Positions 7,917-17,372 of a stretch of DNA of 64,000 nucleotides are shown here, in pieces (position 1 is the stretch's first letter; each line of letters opens with the position of its first letter). Source of the DNA: Marinobacterium jannaschii DSM 6295. GTDB taxonomy: Bacteria > Pseudomonadota > Gammaproteobacteria > Pseudomonadales > Balneatricaceae. A program made the translations under genes and the position numbers. Below the pieces are notes generated by a model. It saw nothing but the letters and a program-made list of their open reading frames with translations, was not told the origin of the DNA and did no database searches. The DNA lies in NCBI RefSeq assembly GCF_000620085.1, contig NZ_KK211067.1:46226-110225 (forward strand), written 5' to 3'.

Positions 7917-7944
7917 TTGACAGCTCCGTCTGTCGGGATATCAT
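7917..7944 (+). promoter_or_regulatory. Sigma70-like promoter of the biotin operon
   Basis: TTGACA (7917-7922) and TATCAT (7939-7944) are separated by 16 bases, 90 bases before the bioB start. The -35 is a perfect match. A BirA operator (TTGTAAAC dyad) would be expected here; only one half-like TTTACAA (7956-7962) is visible, with TGTACC as a poor partner, so BirA control is possible but not shown. Confidence 0.65.
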
Positions 7945-8033
7945 GTACCAAATAATTTACAATAGTGCCCTCTGCACGTGGTAGGAAAGCGTCCTGCTTT
8001 TCAATGACAGATTTTCCGAAGGATTACAGACAG

Positions 8034-9077
8034 ATGCAACAGCCAGCCCCGATCAGGCACGACTGGAACGAAGCCGAAGTAAAAGCTTTATTCGACCTGC
8101 CATTTAATGACCTGATGTTTAAAGCCCACACGGTACATCGTGAGAACTTCGATCCCAATGAGGTTCAGGTCAGCACTCTGTTATCGATCAAAACCGGTGC
8201 CTGCCCGGAAGACTGTAAATACTGCCCCCAGAGCGGTCACTACAACACCGGCCTGGAAAAAGAACGCCTGATGCAGGTGGAGAAGGTGCTGGAGAAAGCC
8301 CGCAAGGCGAAAGAGACCGGCTCTACCCGTTTCTGCATGGGGGCGGCCTGGAAGCATCCGTCTGAAAAGGATATGCCGTACGTGCTGGATATGGTCGAGC
8401 AGGTTAAGGCACTGGGTCTGGAAACCTGTATGACGCTGGGTACCCTGACGCAGGATAAGGCAGACCGTCTGGCCGATGCAGGTCTGGACTACTACAACCA
8501 CAACCTGGATACCTCGCCGGAGTTTTACGGCAACATCATCACAACCCGTAGCTACGGCGAACGCCTGGATACGCTGCAGAATGTCCGTAATTCCGGCATG
8601 AAGGTATGCAGTGGCGGTATCCTCGGTATGGGCGAAACCGCTAAAGACCGTGTCGGCCTGCTGATGCAGCTGGCCAATATGCCATCTCACCCTGAAAGTG
8701 TGCCGATCAATATGCTGGTCAAAGTGAAAGGTACGCCGCTGGAAAACGCCGAAGACCTGGATCATCTGGACTTTATCCGCACCATCGCGGTGGCGCGTAT
8801 CATGATGCCCGCCTCCCACGTACGCCTCTCTGCGGGCCGTGAAAAGATGAGCGATGAGATGCAGGCGATGACTTTCTTTGCCGGTGCCAACTCGATCTTT
8901 TATGGTGAATGCCTGCTGACCACGCCGAACCCTGAAACCCATCGCGACCTGCAGCTGTTCCGCCGTCTGGGTATCAATCCGGAACAGCGGATCTCGGATA
9001 CCGATGAGACGCAGGAGCAGGCGATCATCAAGGATCTGCAGGCCCAGCAGGACAGCTCTCACTTCTACGAAGCCTGA
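8034..9077 (+). CDS. bioB: Biotin synthase
   Basis: A 347-residue radical SAM enzyme that inserts sulfur into dethiobiotin, the last step of biotin synthesis. The [4Fe-4S] cysteines C57, C61 and C64 (CPEDCKYC) are present, as are the conserved [13 protein letters not shown] and VKVKGTPL regions of BioB. ATG 8034 has AAGGA at 8019-8023 and yields the normal length (E. coli 346); ATG 8004 and the 7965 frame start lack a ribosome site. First gene of bioBFHCD. A hairpin (GGGCAGGC 9086-9093 with GCCTGTCC 9100-9107) lies in the gap before bioF. Confidence 0.97.
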   Translation: MQQPAPIRHDWNEAEVKALFDLPFNDLMFKAHTVHRENFDPNEVQVSTLLSIKTGACPEDCKYCPQSGHYNTGLEKERLMQVEKVLEKARKAKETGSTRFCMGAAWKHPSEKDMPYVLDMVEQVKALGLETCMTLGTLTQDKADRLADAGLDYYNHNLDTSPEFYGNIITTRSYGERLDTLQNVRNSGMKVCSGGILGMGETAKDRVGLLMQLANMPSHPESVPINMLVKVKGTPLENAEDLDHLDFIRTIAVARIMMPASHVRLSAGREKMSDEMQAMTFFAGANSIFYGECLLTTPNPETHRDLQLFRRLGINPEQRISDTDETQEQAIIKDLQAQQDSSHFYEA

Positions 9078-9136
9078 TCAGTGCGGGGCAGGCCGCGTAG
9101 CCTGTCCTTCTCTCCTATTCTTTAGCGGGTCACCTC

Positions 9137-10303
9137 ATGTCATTTGATCAGCTGAAAGCGGAGCTGGAGGCGCGCCGGGCGCAGTCTCTCTACCGCGAAC
9201 GTCGCCTGCTGCAAAGTCCACAGACACCGGAAGTTCAGGTCGACGGTAAAACCTATCTGGCTTTCTGTTCCAACGATTACCTCGGCCTGGCAAATCACCC
9301 TGAGGTGGTTAAGTCGCTACAGCGGGCGGCAGAGCAGTATGGCGTCGGCGGTGGTGCTTCCCATCTGGTGAACGGTCATTCGATGCCGCACCATGAACTT
9401 GAGGAAGCGCTGGCTGAGTTTACCGGCCGGCCTCGTGCTCTGCTGTTCTCTACCGGCTATATGGCAAATCTGGGAGCCGTGAACGGGCTGCTGAACAAGT
9501 CCGATGCGGTGTTCCAGGATCGTCTGAACCATGCCTCGCTGCTGGATGCCGGGCTGCTGAGCGGGGCGCGTTTTCAGCGCTACCTGCATAATGATCCGGC
9601 CAGCCTGAAGCAGCGACTGGCGAAGAGTGAGGCGCGCCGCAAGCTGGTGGTCACTGATGGCGTCTTCAGCATGGATGGTGATGTGGCGGACCTGCCTGCG
9701 CTCTGTACTGAAACCAAGGCTGCCGGTGGCTGGATGATGGTGGATGATGCCCACGGCTTTGGTTGTCTGGGCAAGCAGGGCGGCGGTTGCGTCGAACAGT
9801 ATGGCCTCGGTATGGATGATGTGCAGGTACTGGTAGGCACTTTGGGTAAAGGCTTCGGTACCGCCGGGGCTTTTGTTGCCGGATCGGAAGAGCTGATCGA
9901 AACCCTGATCCAGCATGCGCGAACTTATATCTATACCACCAGTATGCCTCCGGCAGTGGCGGCAGCGACCCTGACTTCACTGAAGCTGCTGCGCACGGAG
10001 AGCTGGCGACGGGACAAGCTGAACCGGCTGATCAGTCGTTTCAGGAGCGGTTGTGAACAGCTGGGACTGGAGCTGATGGACTCTCCGACACCGATCCAGC
10101 CGATTATGGTGGGGGAAGCGGATAAGGCGATGAGCATGAGCGCGATGCTGGCACAAGAGGGGATCTTTATCAGTGCGATCAGGCCCCCGACGGTACCGCA
10201 GGGCAGTGCGCGGCTGCGGGTCACGCTGAGTGCGGCACACAGCGAGCAGCAGGTCGACCGGCTGCTGGATGCATTGGACAAGGTTAAACAGGTTAGTCAG
10301 TGA
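9137..10303 (+). CDS. bioF: 8-amino-7-oxononanoate synthase
   Basis: 388 residues, the PLP enzyme joining pimeloyl-ACP and L-alanine. The PLP lysine is K238 (GTLGKGFG), and the aspartate/histidine pair in VDDAHGFG (about 203-206) contacts the cofactor. ATG 9137 starts [20 protein letters not shown], close to other BioF N-termini. The stop overlaps the GTG of bioH by four bases. Confidence 0.97.
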   Translation: MSFDQLKAELEARRAQSLYRERRLLQSPQTPEVQVDGKTYLAFCSNDYLGLANHPEVVKSLQRAAEQYGVGGGASHLVNGHSMPHHELEEALAEFTGRPRALLFSTGYMANLGAVNGLLNKSDAVFQDRLNHASLLDAGLLSGARFQRYLHNDPASLKQRLAKSEARRKLVVTDGVFSMDGDVADLPALCTETKAAGGWMMVDDAHGFGCLGKQGGGCVEQYGLGMDDVQVLVGTLGKGFGTAGAFVAGSEELIETLIQHARTYIYTTSMPPAVAAATLTSLKLLRTESWRRDKLNRLISRFRSGCEQLGLELMDSPTPIQPIMVGEADKAMSMSAMLAQEGIFISAIRPPTVPQGSARLRVTLSAAHSEQQVDRLLDALDKVKQVSQ

Positions 10304-11076
10304 AACTGCATTACGAACATTACGGAAACAGCGACAACCCGGCACTGGTGTTACTGCATGGCTGGGGAATGAACAGTCAGGTATGGCAGCCACTGATCGA
10401 ACCGCTGGCACAAGATTTCCACCTTACCCTGATCGATCTGCCCGGACTGGGCGCCAGTCGCGAATATCCGCAGCCATATGGCCGCGATGCCGTGATCGAT
10501 GCCCTGTTGGCCGTTGCACCGGCAAAGGCCAGCTGGATCGGCTGGTCGCTGGGCGGCCAGCTGGCGCTGGCGCTGGCTGCCAAAGCGCCTGAGCGGGTCG
10601 AACGGCTGGTGATGCTGGCCTCCAACCCCTGCTTTGTGCAGCGTGAGGGCTGGTCGGAGGGGATGAGTCAGGATACCTATCAGGGCTTTGCCCAGGCGCT
10701 GCAGCAGAATGCCGCCAAAACCCTGACCCGCTTCATCATGCTGCAGGTGCAGGGCGCCGAGGCCGCCCGGCCCTGTCTGAAACAGTTGAAAGCGGTACTG
10801 GCGGCACAGCAGGAGCCGGCCACGGCGCTGGCGGAAAGCCTGGTACTGCTGGAAGAGGACGAGCGCCTCAGCCTGGCTCAGCTGGCGCAACCTCTGCTGA
10901 TGCTGTTTGGTGCCGAAGACCAGCTGGTACCGGCAGCGGCGGCAGACGCCTGTAAGGCGATCCGTCCCGAAACCGAAATCCGTGTCTATGCCGGCGCCGG
11001 TCATGTGCCTTTCCTTTCGCACCCGGAGGTGTTGCTGGCCGATCTGCTGGACTTCCTGCAGGCCGGAGCGTCATGA
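10300..11076 (+). CDS. bioH: Pimeloyl-ACP methyl ester carboxylesterase
   Basis: 258-residue alpha/beta hydrolase that removes the methyl ester from pimeloyl-ACP to end chain elongation. The triad is complete: Ser83 in GWSLGG, Asp207 in FGAEDQL, His235 in GAGHVPF, nearly the same numbering as E. coli BioH. Start is GTG 10300, overlapping the bioF stop (GTGA). It precedes bioC, which makes its substrate's methyl ester, so both halves of the BioC-BioH pathway are in one operon. Confidence 0.96.
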   Translation: MKLHYEHYGNSDNPALVLLHGWGMNSQVWQPLIEPLAQDFHLTLIDLPGLGASREYPQPYGRDAVIDALLAVAPAKASWIGWSLGGQLALALAAKAPERVERLVMLASNPCFVQREGWSEGMSQDTYQGFAQALQQNAAKTLTRFIMLQVQGAEAARPCLKQLKAVLAAQQEPATALAESLVLLEEDERLSLAQLAQPLLMLFGAEDQLVPAAAADACKAIRPETEIRVYAGAGHVPFLSHPEVLLADLLDFLQAGAS

Positions 11077-11870
11077 GTCCGGCACAGTTCGACAAGCAGC
11101 GCGTGGCTGCGTCTTTCAGCCGGGCCGCCTCAAGTTACGACAGCGTCGCCCAGCTGCAGCGCGATGTCGGCAATGCCGCACTTGAACAGCTGCCGCAACT
11201 GCAGCCGCAGCGGGTCGTCGATCTGGGCAGCGGTACCGGTTATTTCAGCGAACGTCTGCAGCAGCAGTTCCCGCAGTCGACACTGATCAGTCTTGACCTC
11301 GCCGAGGGGATGTTGCGCTATGCGCGGGAACATCGCCCGCTCCGTGACGGTCACTACCTGTGTGCCGATGCTGAGTCGCTGCCGCTGGCCGATAACAGCG
11401 TAGAGCTGATCTTCTCCAGCCTGGCGATCCAGTGGTGCAGTGATTATCCGAAGCTGTTTGCCGAGATTGGCCGGGTATTGAAACCCGGTGGCTGCTTCCT
11501 GTTTGCGACCCTGGGACCGCAGACACTGCATGAATTACGTCAGGCCTGGGCTGCGGTCGATGGCTATGTCCACGTCAACAGCTTTACCCCGGCCGATGAA
11601 CTGAAGCAGGCCCTGCCCGATGTGCTGGCGCTGGAGCGCTGGCAGGAGGAAGACCGGCTGCTGCGGTACGGCCAGCTGAAACAGCTGACTGACGAACTCA
11701 AGGGCATCGGGGCACACAATATGAACCAGGGCCAGCAACATGCCCTGACCGGACGTCAGCGGATTATTGGCTTTAAGAACGCCTACGAACAGCAACGCAT
11801 GGTGGATGGATCACTGCCGGCCACCTACGAAGTGTTCTATGGGTTGTTACGGAAGAAGAATCATGGCTAA
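11073..11870 (+). CDS. bioC: Malonyl-ACP O-methyltransferase
   Basis: 265 residues, class I SAM methyltransferase with motif VVDLGSGTGYFSE at about 48-60 and the BioC-type FSRAASSYD near the N-terminus. It methylates malonyl-ACP so that fatty-acid enzymes can extend it to pimeloyl-ACP methyl ester. The ATG overlaps the bioH stop by four bases, and its own end overlaps bioD by eight. Confidence 0.96.
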   Translation: MSPAQFDKQRVAASFSRAASSYDSVAQLQRDVGNAALEQLPQLQPQRVVDLGSGTGYFSERLQQQFPQSTLISLDLAEGMLRYAREHRPLRDGHYLCADAESLPLADNSVELIFSSLAIQWCSDYPKLFAEIGRVLKPGGCFLFATLGPQTLHELRQAWAAVDGYVHVNSFTPADELKQALPDVLALERWQEEDRLLRYGQLKQLTDELKGIGAHNMNQGQQHALTGRQRIIGFKNAYEQQRMVDGSLPATYEVFYGLLRKKNHG

Positions 11871-12546
11871 GAAAACATATTTTGTGGCCGGCACGGATAC
11901 AGATGCCGGTAAAACAGTGGCGTCAGCCGGCCTGCTTGAGGCGGCAAACCGGCAGGGCCTGCGCACAATGGGGCTGAAACCGGTCGCGGCCGGTTGCGAA
12001 CAGACCGCGGAAGGGCTGCGGAACAGCGATGCCCTGATCCTGCAGCAAACCGCCAGCCTGTCTCTTACGTATGAGCAGGTAAACCCGATCGCATTCGAGC
12101 CACCGATCGCGCCGCATATCGCCGCCGCACAGGCAGAGCGACGCCTGACAGCTGACCGGGTCGCGGCCTTCGTCAAAGGCACCCTGCTACAGCCGGCGGA
12201 TTTTGTGATTGTGGAGGGTGCGGGCGGCTGGCGGGTACCGTTAAATAACCGTGAAACCATGGCGCATCTGCCAAAGATACTGCAGACGCCGGTGATTCTG
12301 GTGGTCGGCATGAAGCTGGGCTGTATCAACCATGCTCTGCTGACTGCAGAATCGGTTTCCCGGGATGGTATCCGTCTGGCGGGGTGGATCGCTAACCGGG
12401 TTGATGCCGATATGGCAAACTACGATGAGAATATCGGCACGATTAAATCGATGCTGCGGGCACCGCTGCTGGGCGAGATTCCTCACCTCGAGGACCCGAC
12501 GCCGCAGAATGTAGCGCCGTTTCTCGATCTGTCCCTACTGGACTGA
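11863..12546 (+). CDS. bioD: Dethiobiotin synthetase
   Basis: 227 residues; ATP-dependent carboxylation of 7,8-diaminopelargonate to dethiobiotin. The P-loop GTDTDAGKT lies at 10-18, and the VEGAGGWRVPL motif follows near 112. ATG 11863 is used: the longer frame from 11767 lies wholly in bioC and its N-terminus is unlike BioD. Last biotin gene here; bioA is not in the window. Confidence 0.96.
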   Translation: MAKKTYFVAGTDTDAGKTVASAGLLEAANRQGLRTMGLKPVAAGCEQTAEGLRNSDALILQQTASLSLTYEQVNPIAFEPPIAPHIAAAQAERRLTADRVAAFVKGTLLQPADFVIVEGAGGWRVPLNNRETMAHLPKILQTPVILVVGMKLGCINHALLTAESVSRDGIRLAGWIANRVDADMANYDENIGTIKSMLRAPLLGEIPHLEDPTPQNVAPFLDLSLLD

Positions 12547-12555
12547 TCACTACCG

Positions 12556-12580
12556 CGGCCGGGGCTATCGCCACCGGCCG
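12556..12580 (+). other. GC-rich hairpin between bioD and the Smr gene
   Basis: CGGCCGG (12556-12562) pairs with CCGGCCG (12574-12580), extended inside by GGC/GCC with a bulge. No T-run follows, so it is more likely an mRNA-stabilising or rho-linked structure than an intrinsic terminator. Confidence 0.4.
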
Positions 12581-12612
12581 TTGGCTGTTCCGCATAGAAG
12601 GAGGATTCCGTC

Positions 12613-13191
12613 ATGAACAACGATGATCTGGATTTTTCTGCCCTGATGCAGGATGAAGGTGTTGAGCCGCTGCAGAGGGATCCCCGCGCCGAGCTGGACA
12701 GCCACCATGAAAAGCGTGGCGATATTGATTATGAAGCCCGCCGCCGTGCCGCCACTGATGGTGAAGAGGAGGGGCTTTCCACCCGCTATTGCCAGCTGGT
12801 GGACCCGAATGATCCGCTGGAGTGGAAGCGTGATGGTGTGCAGGAGGGGGTCTACCGCAACCTGCGGCTGGGTAAATACCAGATTGATGCCCGCCTCGAT
12901 CTGTTTAAGAAAACCGTTCCCCAGACCCGCGACGAACTGCTGGCCTTTATCGATGAGAGCATGAAATTCGGCATCCGCACCGTGCTGGTCAGTCATGGCC
13001 GCGGTAAGCACAAGCAGGCCCATGGCAATGTCCTGAAAAGTTTCCTGAACGACTGGTTGCCGCAGATTCCCCATGTAATGGCGTACCACAGTGCGCAGAA
13101 ACAGCATGGTGGACTGAGCGCGGTCTATGTCCTGTTACGCAAAAGCGAAGAGGAACGACTGGCGAACTGGGAGCAGCACCAAAAGCGTTAA
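12613..13191 (+). CDS. Smr domain protein (SmrA/YdaL-type putative nuclease)
   Basis: 192 residues. The C-terminal Smr domain (about 85-185) shows LDLFKKT in place of the usual LDLHG, the HGRGKH motif and a final GGLSAVYVLLR strand. The N-terminal part is polar and acidic. Family members nick DNA or RNA in vitro. The change of the first conserved His to Phe in LDLF is seen in some SmrA-like proteins. AAGGAGG lies about 8 bases before ATG 12613. It follows the biotin operon by 66 bases but has no link to it in function. Confidence 0.85.
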   Translation: MNNDDLDFSALMQDEGVEPLQRDPRAELDSHHEKRGDIDYEARRRAATDGEEEGLSTRYCQLVDPNDPLEWKRDGVQEGVYRNLRLGKYQIDARLDLFKKTVPQTRDELLAFIDESMKFGIRTVLVSHGRGKHKQAHGNVLKSFLNDWLPQIPHVMAYHSAQKQHGGLSAVYVLLRKSEEERLANWEQHQKR

Positions 13192-13226
13192 CGTTGCAGT
13201 GGGTAGGGCTGCCATAGCGGTTTCAC

Positions 13227-13255
13227 TTGAATTTGAATACGCTGTAAATAATAAT
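13227..13255 (+). promoter_or_regulatory. Candidate promoter of the EAL gene
   Basis: TTGAAT (13227-13232) and AATAAT (13250-13255) with a 17-base spacer, about 19 bases before the chosen ATG. The short distance would give a very short leader, and no Shine-Dalgarno is visible, so the true start may be further in (ATG 13292). Confidence 0.4.
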
Positions 13256-13273
13256 GCAATTCATTCTTATTTG

Positions 13274-14026
13274 ATGGCTATTTCAAACGTTATGGATAAC
13301 TCACTCAGCCGCGTAGACCTTATGGGTATTATCAAGCAGCGCCTCTATGGTGCTGAATACCAGCCACTGGTCTGCCTGAAAACCGCCGAAATCTATGCCT
13401 GGGAGGCGCTGGCCCGGTTCTACACAGACAGTGGCCTGAGTATCTCTCCGGCGATCGTCTTTGAAGCCCTGCATGACAGCCCCCTGACACTGGCACAGGT
13501 CGAACTGGATCTTAAGCAGCTCCAGCTGGAGGGCCGCCCGCAAGGCTATCCCCTGTTTCTGAACCTTGATCCCGATGCTTATCTTGGTTTTGCCATTGAG
13601 GGCCAGACCAATCCGCTGGTCGACCTGATCTGCCGCAGCGACCAGGTAGTGGTGGAGCTGATTGAAAATACCAGTGTCAGTGATGCCAATGCCTGCAACC
13701 AGCTCAGTCAGGTATTCCATCAGCAGGATATTGAACTGGCGCTTGATGATGTCGGTGCACCGGGATCGATGCTGTCGCTGCAGGTACTGGAGGCGGTGGA
13801 CTTTATTAAATTTGACCGTTCCTGGCTGGGATGTCGGGAAGATTCAGCTAAGTTTGCTATGTTGCAGAGTCTGATCGGATTTGCCGCTGGCAGCGGTAAA
13901 CGTACCGTACTCGAAGGCGTCGAAACTGAGGCTGATCTGAGATGGGCTCAGCGTCTGGGAGTTGACCTGGTGCAGGGGTTTCTCTACCGGGATCAGTTCA
14001 GACGTTTTAGCAACAACCGCGAATAG
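13274..14026 (+). CDS. Stand-alone EAL-domain protein (c-di-GMP phosphodiesterase-like)
   Basis: About 250 residues, all EAL domain. EAL is intact (WEAL, about 43-46), as are NLDP, ELIEN, IKFDRSW and EGVET. The loop normally reading DDFGTGYS is DDVGAPGS here: both aspartates remain but the following residues are unusual, so activity is uncertain. Start is unclear: ATG 13274 and ATG 13292 both lack a good ribosome site, and the longer frame from 13127 runs into the Smr gene. No sensor domain is attached. Confidence 0.82.
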   Translation: MAISNVMDNSLSRVDLMGIIKQRLYGAEYQPLVCLKTAEIYAWEALARFYTDSGLSISPAIVFEALHDSPLTLAQVELDLKQLQLEGRPQGYPLFLNLDPDAYLGFAIEGQTNPLVDLICRSDQVVVELIENTSVSDANACNQLSQVFHQQDIELALDDVGAPGSMLSLQVLEAVDFIKFDRSWLGCREDSAKFAMLQSLIGFAAGSGKRTVLEGVETEADLRWAQRLGVDLVQGFLYRDQFRRFSNNRE

Positions 14027-14074
14027 CCTTGTGCTAAAGTGTTATAAACGCTCAAAAACTATAGGGAGATGGCC

Positions 14075-14680
14075 ATGGCGCATCAGATTGACGCGATTCT
14101 GGAGTTCTGGTTTGGTGAGATTGAGGGGGGCTTTACCACTACCGATCGCAGCCAGTTATGGTGGATGGGAAATCCTGAGCAGGACCTGCTGATCGGGCAG
14201 CAGTTCGGTTACCTGATGGAGCCGGCGCTGGGCGGTGAACTGGATCACTGGGCCGATGCCCCCCGAGGGCGCCTGGCGCTGATTATCCTGCTGGACCAGT
14301 TTACCCGCAATATCTACCGTGGCACGGCCAAAGCATTTTCCGGGGATGCCAAAGCACTGGGCCTGTGTAAAGAGGGAATCGAGCTTGGACATGACCGTAA
14401 GCTGGCGTATACCGAGCGTACTTTCTTCTATATGCCGCTGGAACATGCCGAAGACCTGGATGCCCAGGAACGTTGTATCAAGCAGTTTCAGAAGCTGGTG
14501 CAGGAGGTTCCGGACGACCGTAAGGAAGCCGCCCAGGGCAATCTGGATTTCGCGCACCAGCACCGCAATGTGATCGTGCGCTTTGGTCGCTTTCCTCACC
14601 GTAATGAAGCGCTGGGACGCAGCTCCAGCGAAGAGGAGCTTGAATTCCTTGAACAGCTCTCCTCCCGCTGGGGACAGTAG
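14075..14680 (+). CDS. DUF924 family protein
   Basis: 201 residues of the DUF924 family (all-helical, TPR-like), with the typical ILEFWFGE start, LALIILLDQFTRNIYRGTA core and GRFPHRNEALGR near the end. Function is unknown. TAGGGAG at 14062-14068 sits six bases before ATG 14075, which is therefore chosen over the in-frame ATG 14069. Confidence 0.88.
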   Translation: MAHQIDAILEFWFGEIEGGFTTTDRSQLWWMGNPEQDLLIGQQFGYLMEPALGGELDHWADAPRGRLALIILLDQFTRNIYRGTAKAFSGDAKALGLCKEGIELGHDRKLAYTERTFFYMPLEHAEDLDAQERCIKQFQKLVQEVPDDRKEAAQGNLDFAHQHRNVIVRFGRFPHRNEALGRSSSEEELEFLEQLSSRWGQ

Positions 14681-14702
14681 GCCTCCATTGCCTGGCAGCA
14701 GG

Positions 14703-15185
14703 TCAGGCTATATCGGTAATGATAAAGCGGTTGAGTTGTCCGGCTCGGCGCAGCTCGACCTCATCATCCCGCTGACGCTGCATCAGTTGCTGTCCTGCCG
14801 GGGTCTCGGGGGTAATCAGGGTAACCGGCTGCTGTGCCAGCATCAGTACCAGACCTCCGGCCTCGGGGCCGATCAGAAAGCGGCACTGCTCTCCCTGTTC
14901 TGACTCCAGAGTAACCAGGGCCCCGACAGCAATCTCGTCATCTTCCTCAAACGCCCGCAGCGGCAGATTCTGATAGCGGCTGATAGCCCTGATCAGGCCT
15001 TCGCTACGCATTGACTGGCCGTGGGCCAGGTAGGCATTTTCCAGTCCGATGGTGTCGTACTGGGTTTCGGCGATGCTTTCGCTGTTAGTGGCATTGAGAT
15101 GCGCTTCTTCAGCGGCTTGCAGGGCTTCATCCAGCTGCTGTTGTAGCTGGTCGATAATCTGCGTAATCAGGGGCTGCTTATCCAT
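14703..15185 (-). CDS. GreA/GreB C-terminal-domain-like protein
   Basis: 160 residues. The N-terminal 45 residues are a glutamine-rich coiled coil; the rest resembles the Gre-factor FKBP-like C-terminal domain (AVGALVTLESEQGEQCRFLIGPEAGGL and a final LITPETPAGQQLM segment). It may bind RNA polymerase or merely share the fold; the acidic tip of true GreA cannot be confirmed. ATG 15185 is preferred over the TTG just before it. Convergent with the DUF924 gene. Confidence 0.7.
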   Translation of the reverse strand: MDKQPLITQIIDQLQQQLDEALQAAEEAHLNATNSESIAETQYDTIGLENAYLAHGQSMRSEGLIRAISRYQNLPLRAFEEDDEIAVGALVTLESEQGEQCRFLIGPEAGGLVLMLAQQPVTLITPETPAGQQLMQRQRDDEVELRRAGQLNRFIITDIA

Positions 15186-15226
15186 CAACGGTGATTCTTT
15201 CCGGTTAGCGGTTACAGCTTAGGATC

Positions 15227-16471
15227 TTACGCTTCCGATTTCGGCTGGCAAGTTCTTACTGCGGGACGGGTGAGCAAGTGAATGGCCGATACCGCGCCCA
15301 GTGCGGTGGCTGCCATCAGCAGCGTCACCGGCGCCAGAGTGCCATCGTGCAACAGGGTCGCGCTGCTGCCTGCGGTGGCCGCAATGATATTCTGGCTGCA
15401 GCCCATGACCGCGTTGGCGGTACCAGCATTATTGGGAAAGAATTCCAGATAGCAGGAGACGCCGTTCGCAAACACCATGCCCAGAGAGCCGATCGTCAGC
15501 ATAATCAGGCCGACTGCCAGCGGCAGATTGATAATGCCACTCTGGACAGACAGGGCCAGCAGAATCGCACAGGTTAGCTGCAAACTGACCCCGGCCCGCA
15601 ACAGCTGGTGCGGCGAATACCGGTCCAGCAGGCGCATATTTAATCGGTTAAACAGCATCATCACGATGATATTTGCGCCAAACAGCAGCGGGAAATGGTT
15701 CGGGCTGACCTCAAAGTGCACGATGTAGATAAATGAGGATTCGGTCAGGAAGATAAACATGGTGGAGAAGGCCAGGCCGACGGTCAGGATATAGCCACGG
15801 GCCGGGCCGTTCTTTAATACGGCGGTATAGCCGGCCAGGGCCGCTTTCAGCCCGCGCTTAGATTTATCCGCGGGGGCCTGATCTGATGCGGATGCTTTTT
15901 GCCGTCCAGTCACCGATGGCAGGTTCAGCAGGCTCACCGTCATCGCGATACCGCCGTAGATCGCCAGTGCGACGAAGATCATCCGCCAGCCGGAAAAGTG
16001 CAGTATGCCGGCCCCGACGGCGGGGGCGATCAGCGGCGCCCCCATCATGATCATACCGATCAGTGACATAACCCGGGCTGCCTCCCGTCCCCGGAAACGG
16101 TCTCTGACAGTGGCGGCGGCAACCACCGTGGCGGTGCCGCCACCGACGGCCTGAATCAGGCGGAACAGCAGCAGCTGGTCAATGGAGTCACTTACCGCAA
16201 GCAACAGGCTGCTGATCATAAACAGGCTGCAACCGAGCACGGCAGTTAGCCTGCGTCCCATCTGGTCTGACAAGGGGCCGCCGAAGAGCTGGCCGATGGC
16301 ATATCCCAGCATGTAGATGGCAACAGAGGCTTCCACCTGATGCAGTTCAGCCGAGAACTCTTTGGCAATATCGGGTAGTGATGGCAGATAGGTATCGATG
16401 GCAAAGGGTGCCAGCGCCATCAGGCAGGCCAGAGAGTAAACCAGGGATTTTGATAGTTGGTTGGTATTCAT
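15227..16471 (-). CDS. Bcr/CflA family multidrug efflux MFS transporter
   Basis: 414 residues, 12 predicted membrane segments. The drug/H+ antiporter signature lies after the first helix (APFAIDTYLPSLPDIA), and motif A reads GPLSDQMGRR between helices 2 and 3. This is the Bcr/CflA subfamily, which exports drugs or other small molecules by proton exchange; the substrate is unknown. ATG 16471 begins MNTNQLSKSLVY. About 480 bases upstream lack a gene. Confidence 0.9.
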   Translation of the reverse strand: MNTNQLSKSLVYSLACLMALAPFAIDTYLPSLPDIAKEFSAELHQVEASVAIYMLGYAIGQLFGGPLSDQMGRRLTAVLGCSLFMISSLLLAVSDSIDQLLLFRLIQAVGGGTATVVAAATVRDRFRGREAARVMSLIGMIMMGAPLIAPAVGAGILHFSGWRMIFVALAIYGGIAMTVSLLNLPSVTGRQKASASDQAPADKSKRGLKAALAGYTAVLKNGPARGYILTVGLAFSTMFIFLTESSFIYIVHFEVSPNHFPLLFGANIIVMMLFNRLNMRLLDRYSPHQLLRAGVSLQLTCAILLALSVQSGIINLPLAVGLIMLTIGSLGMVFANGVSCYLEFFPNNAGTANAVMGCSQNIIAATAGSSATLLHDGTLAPVTLLMAATALGAVSAIHLLTRPAVRTCQPKSEA

Positions 16472-16952
16472 GCAGCCCTTCGGAGACCGGGAAGAAGATA
16501 ATCGCCCAGTATAAGGCCAAATTTGTTTCGGCGGAGGCTAAAGACTGTCCTGAAAATCGGCGTAATGTGGTGAAAAATAGCAGGCAGCCGGAGGCTGCCT
16601 GCCGAATGTAGCGCAAGACCGGGCCGTAAAAAAACATGAAAACGCTCGTTGCTTTTTGTCCGGACCCGAAGCGTTCGCGGCGCTACCAAAGAGAATGGTT
16701 GGATATTCAGTGGCGGCCCGGCAAACAACCGGATCTCTGATGCTATTCCGGCTATCAGCTGACCTGATAAAGGGGATGTGAATATTCCGTATAACTATTA
16801 TGCGGCCGGGAGCTATGCTGATGCAGCTGCAAAAGTGAGGCATTTTTCCGTTAAAACGTGGGTACGGCCGACGATTTGACGGCGTTTTACCGGGCCTGTT
16901 TCTGTGGTACTTTCTCTCTCCCAACGCAGTCGAAACCTTTGCGGTAGCACCC
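16472..16952. other. Gene-poor region between MFS exporter and AsnC regulator
   Basis: 481 bases with no supportable gene. Overlapping minus-strand frames (to 86 and 158 codons) have no ribosome sites or family features. The region holds the hairpin at 16580-16602 and presumably the divergent promoters of both neighbours. Confidence 0.5.
16571..16602 (-). terminator. Strong hairpin with U-run on the minus strand
   Basis: GCAGGCAGCC (16580-16589) pairs perfectly with GGCTGCCTGC (16593-16602) around a 3-base loop. Read on the minus strand it is followed by TATTTTTC, a terminator form. No minus-strand gene lies just upstream, so it may end a small RNA or attenuate the exporter transcript. Confidence 0.55.
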
Positions 16953-17372
16953 ATGGACAAGTTTGACCAACAGATCATCCGATGCCTGTCAGAGAATGCC
17001 CGGCAATCCACCACGGAAGTGGCCCGTCAGATCGGCCTGTCCCGCAGCGCAGTGACTGACCGGATTCGCAAGCTGGAAGAAACCGGAGTGATCGAGGGTT
17101 ACCGGGTCGTGCTGAAGGCTCCGGAAAATCTGGTTTCGGCGTTCTTTCTGCTGACCTTTAACAAAGCCAATAATGATGAGGTGATCAGCCAGATTCAGGG
17201 CCTGCCTGAAGTGCGTGGCGTGCATATCATCACAGGCGATATTGATATGATCGTCCGGGTTGAGGCGGATAATATGTCGCGCCTGAACGAGGTACGCAAC
17301 CATCTGGAAGGGCTGGCTAAGCTGACCCGGATCTTTACCTGCACGGTGCTGGAAGAACGCCTCAAGCGCTGA
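16953..17372 (+). CDS. Lrp/AsnC family transcriptional regulator
   Basis: 139 residues: an N-terminal winged helix-turn-helix (DQQIIRCLSENARQST... LSRSAVTDRIRKLEE, about 4-45) and a C-terminal RAM ligand-binding domain (about 65-135). Such proteins sense amino acids or similar effectors. It is divergent from the MFS exporter, which is a likely target. Its last 11 bases overlap the end of the convergent kinase gene. Confidence 0.9.
   Translation: MDKFDQQIIRCLSENARQSTTEVARQIGLSRSAVTDRIRKLEETGVIEGYRVVLKAPENLVSAFFLLTFNKANNDEVISQIQGLPEVRGVHIITGDIDMIVRVEADNMSRLNEVRNHLEGLAKLTRIFTCTVLEERLKR

Noticed and set aside
7923-7966. BirA operator before bioB
   Set aside because: Only one half-site-like TTTACAA is seen; the expected matching TTGTAAAC arm is absent.
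16538-17014. 158-codon minus-strand frame upstream of the MFS gene
   Set aside because: It overlaps the start of the AsnC-type gene, has no ribosome site and no recognisable domain.
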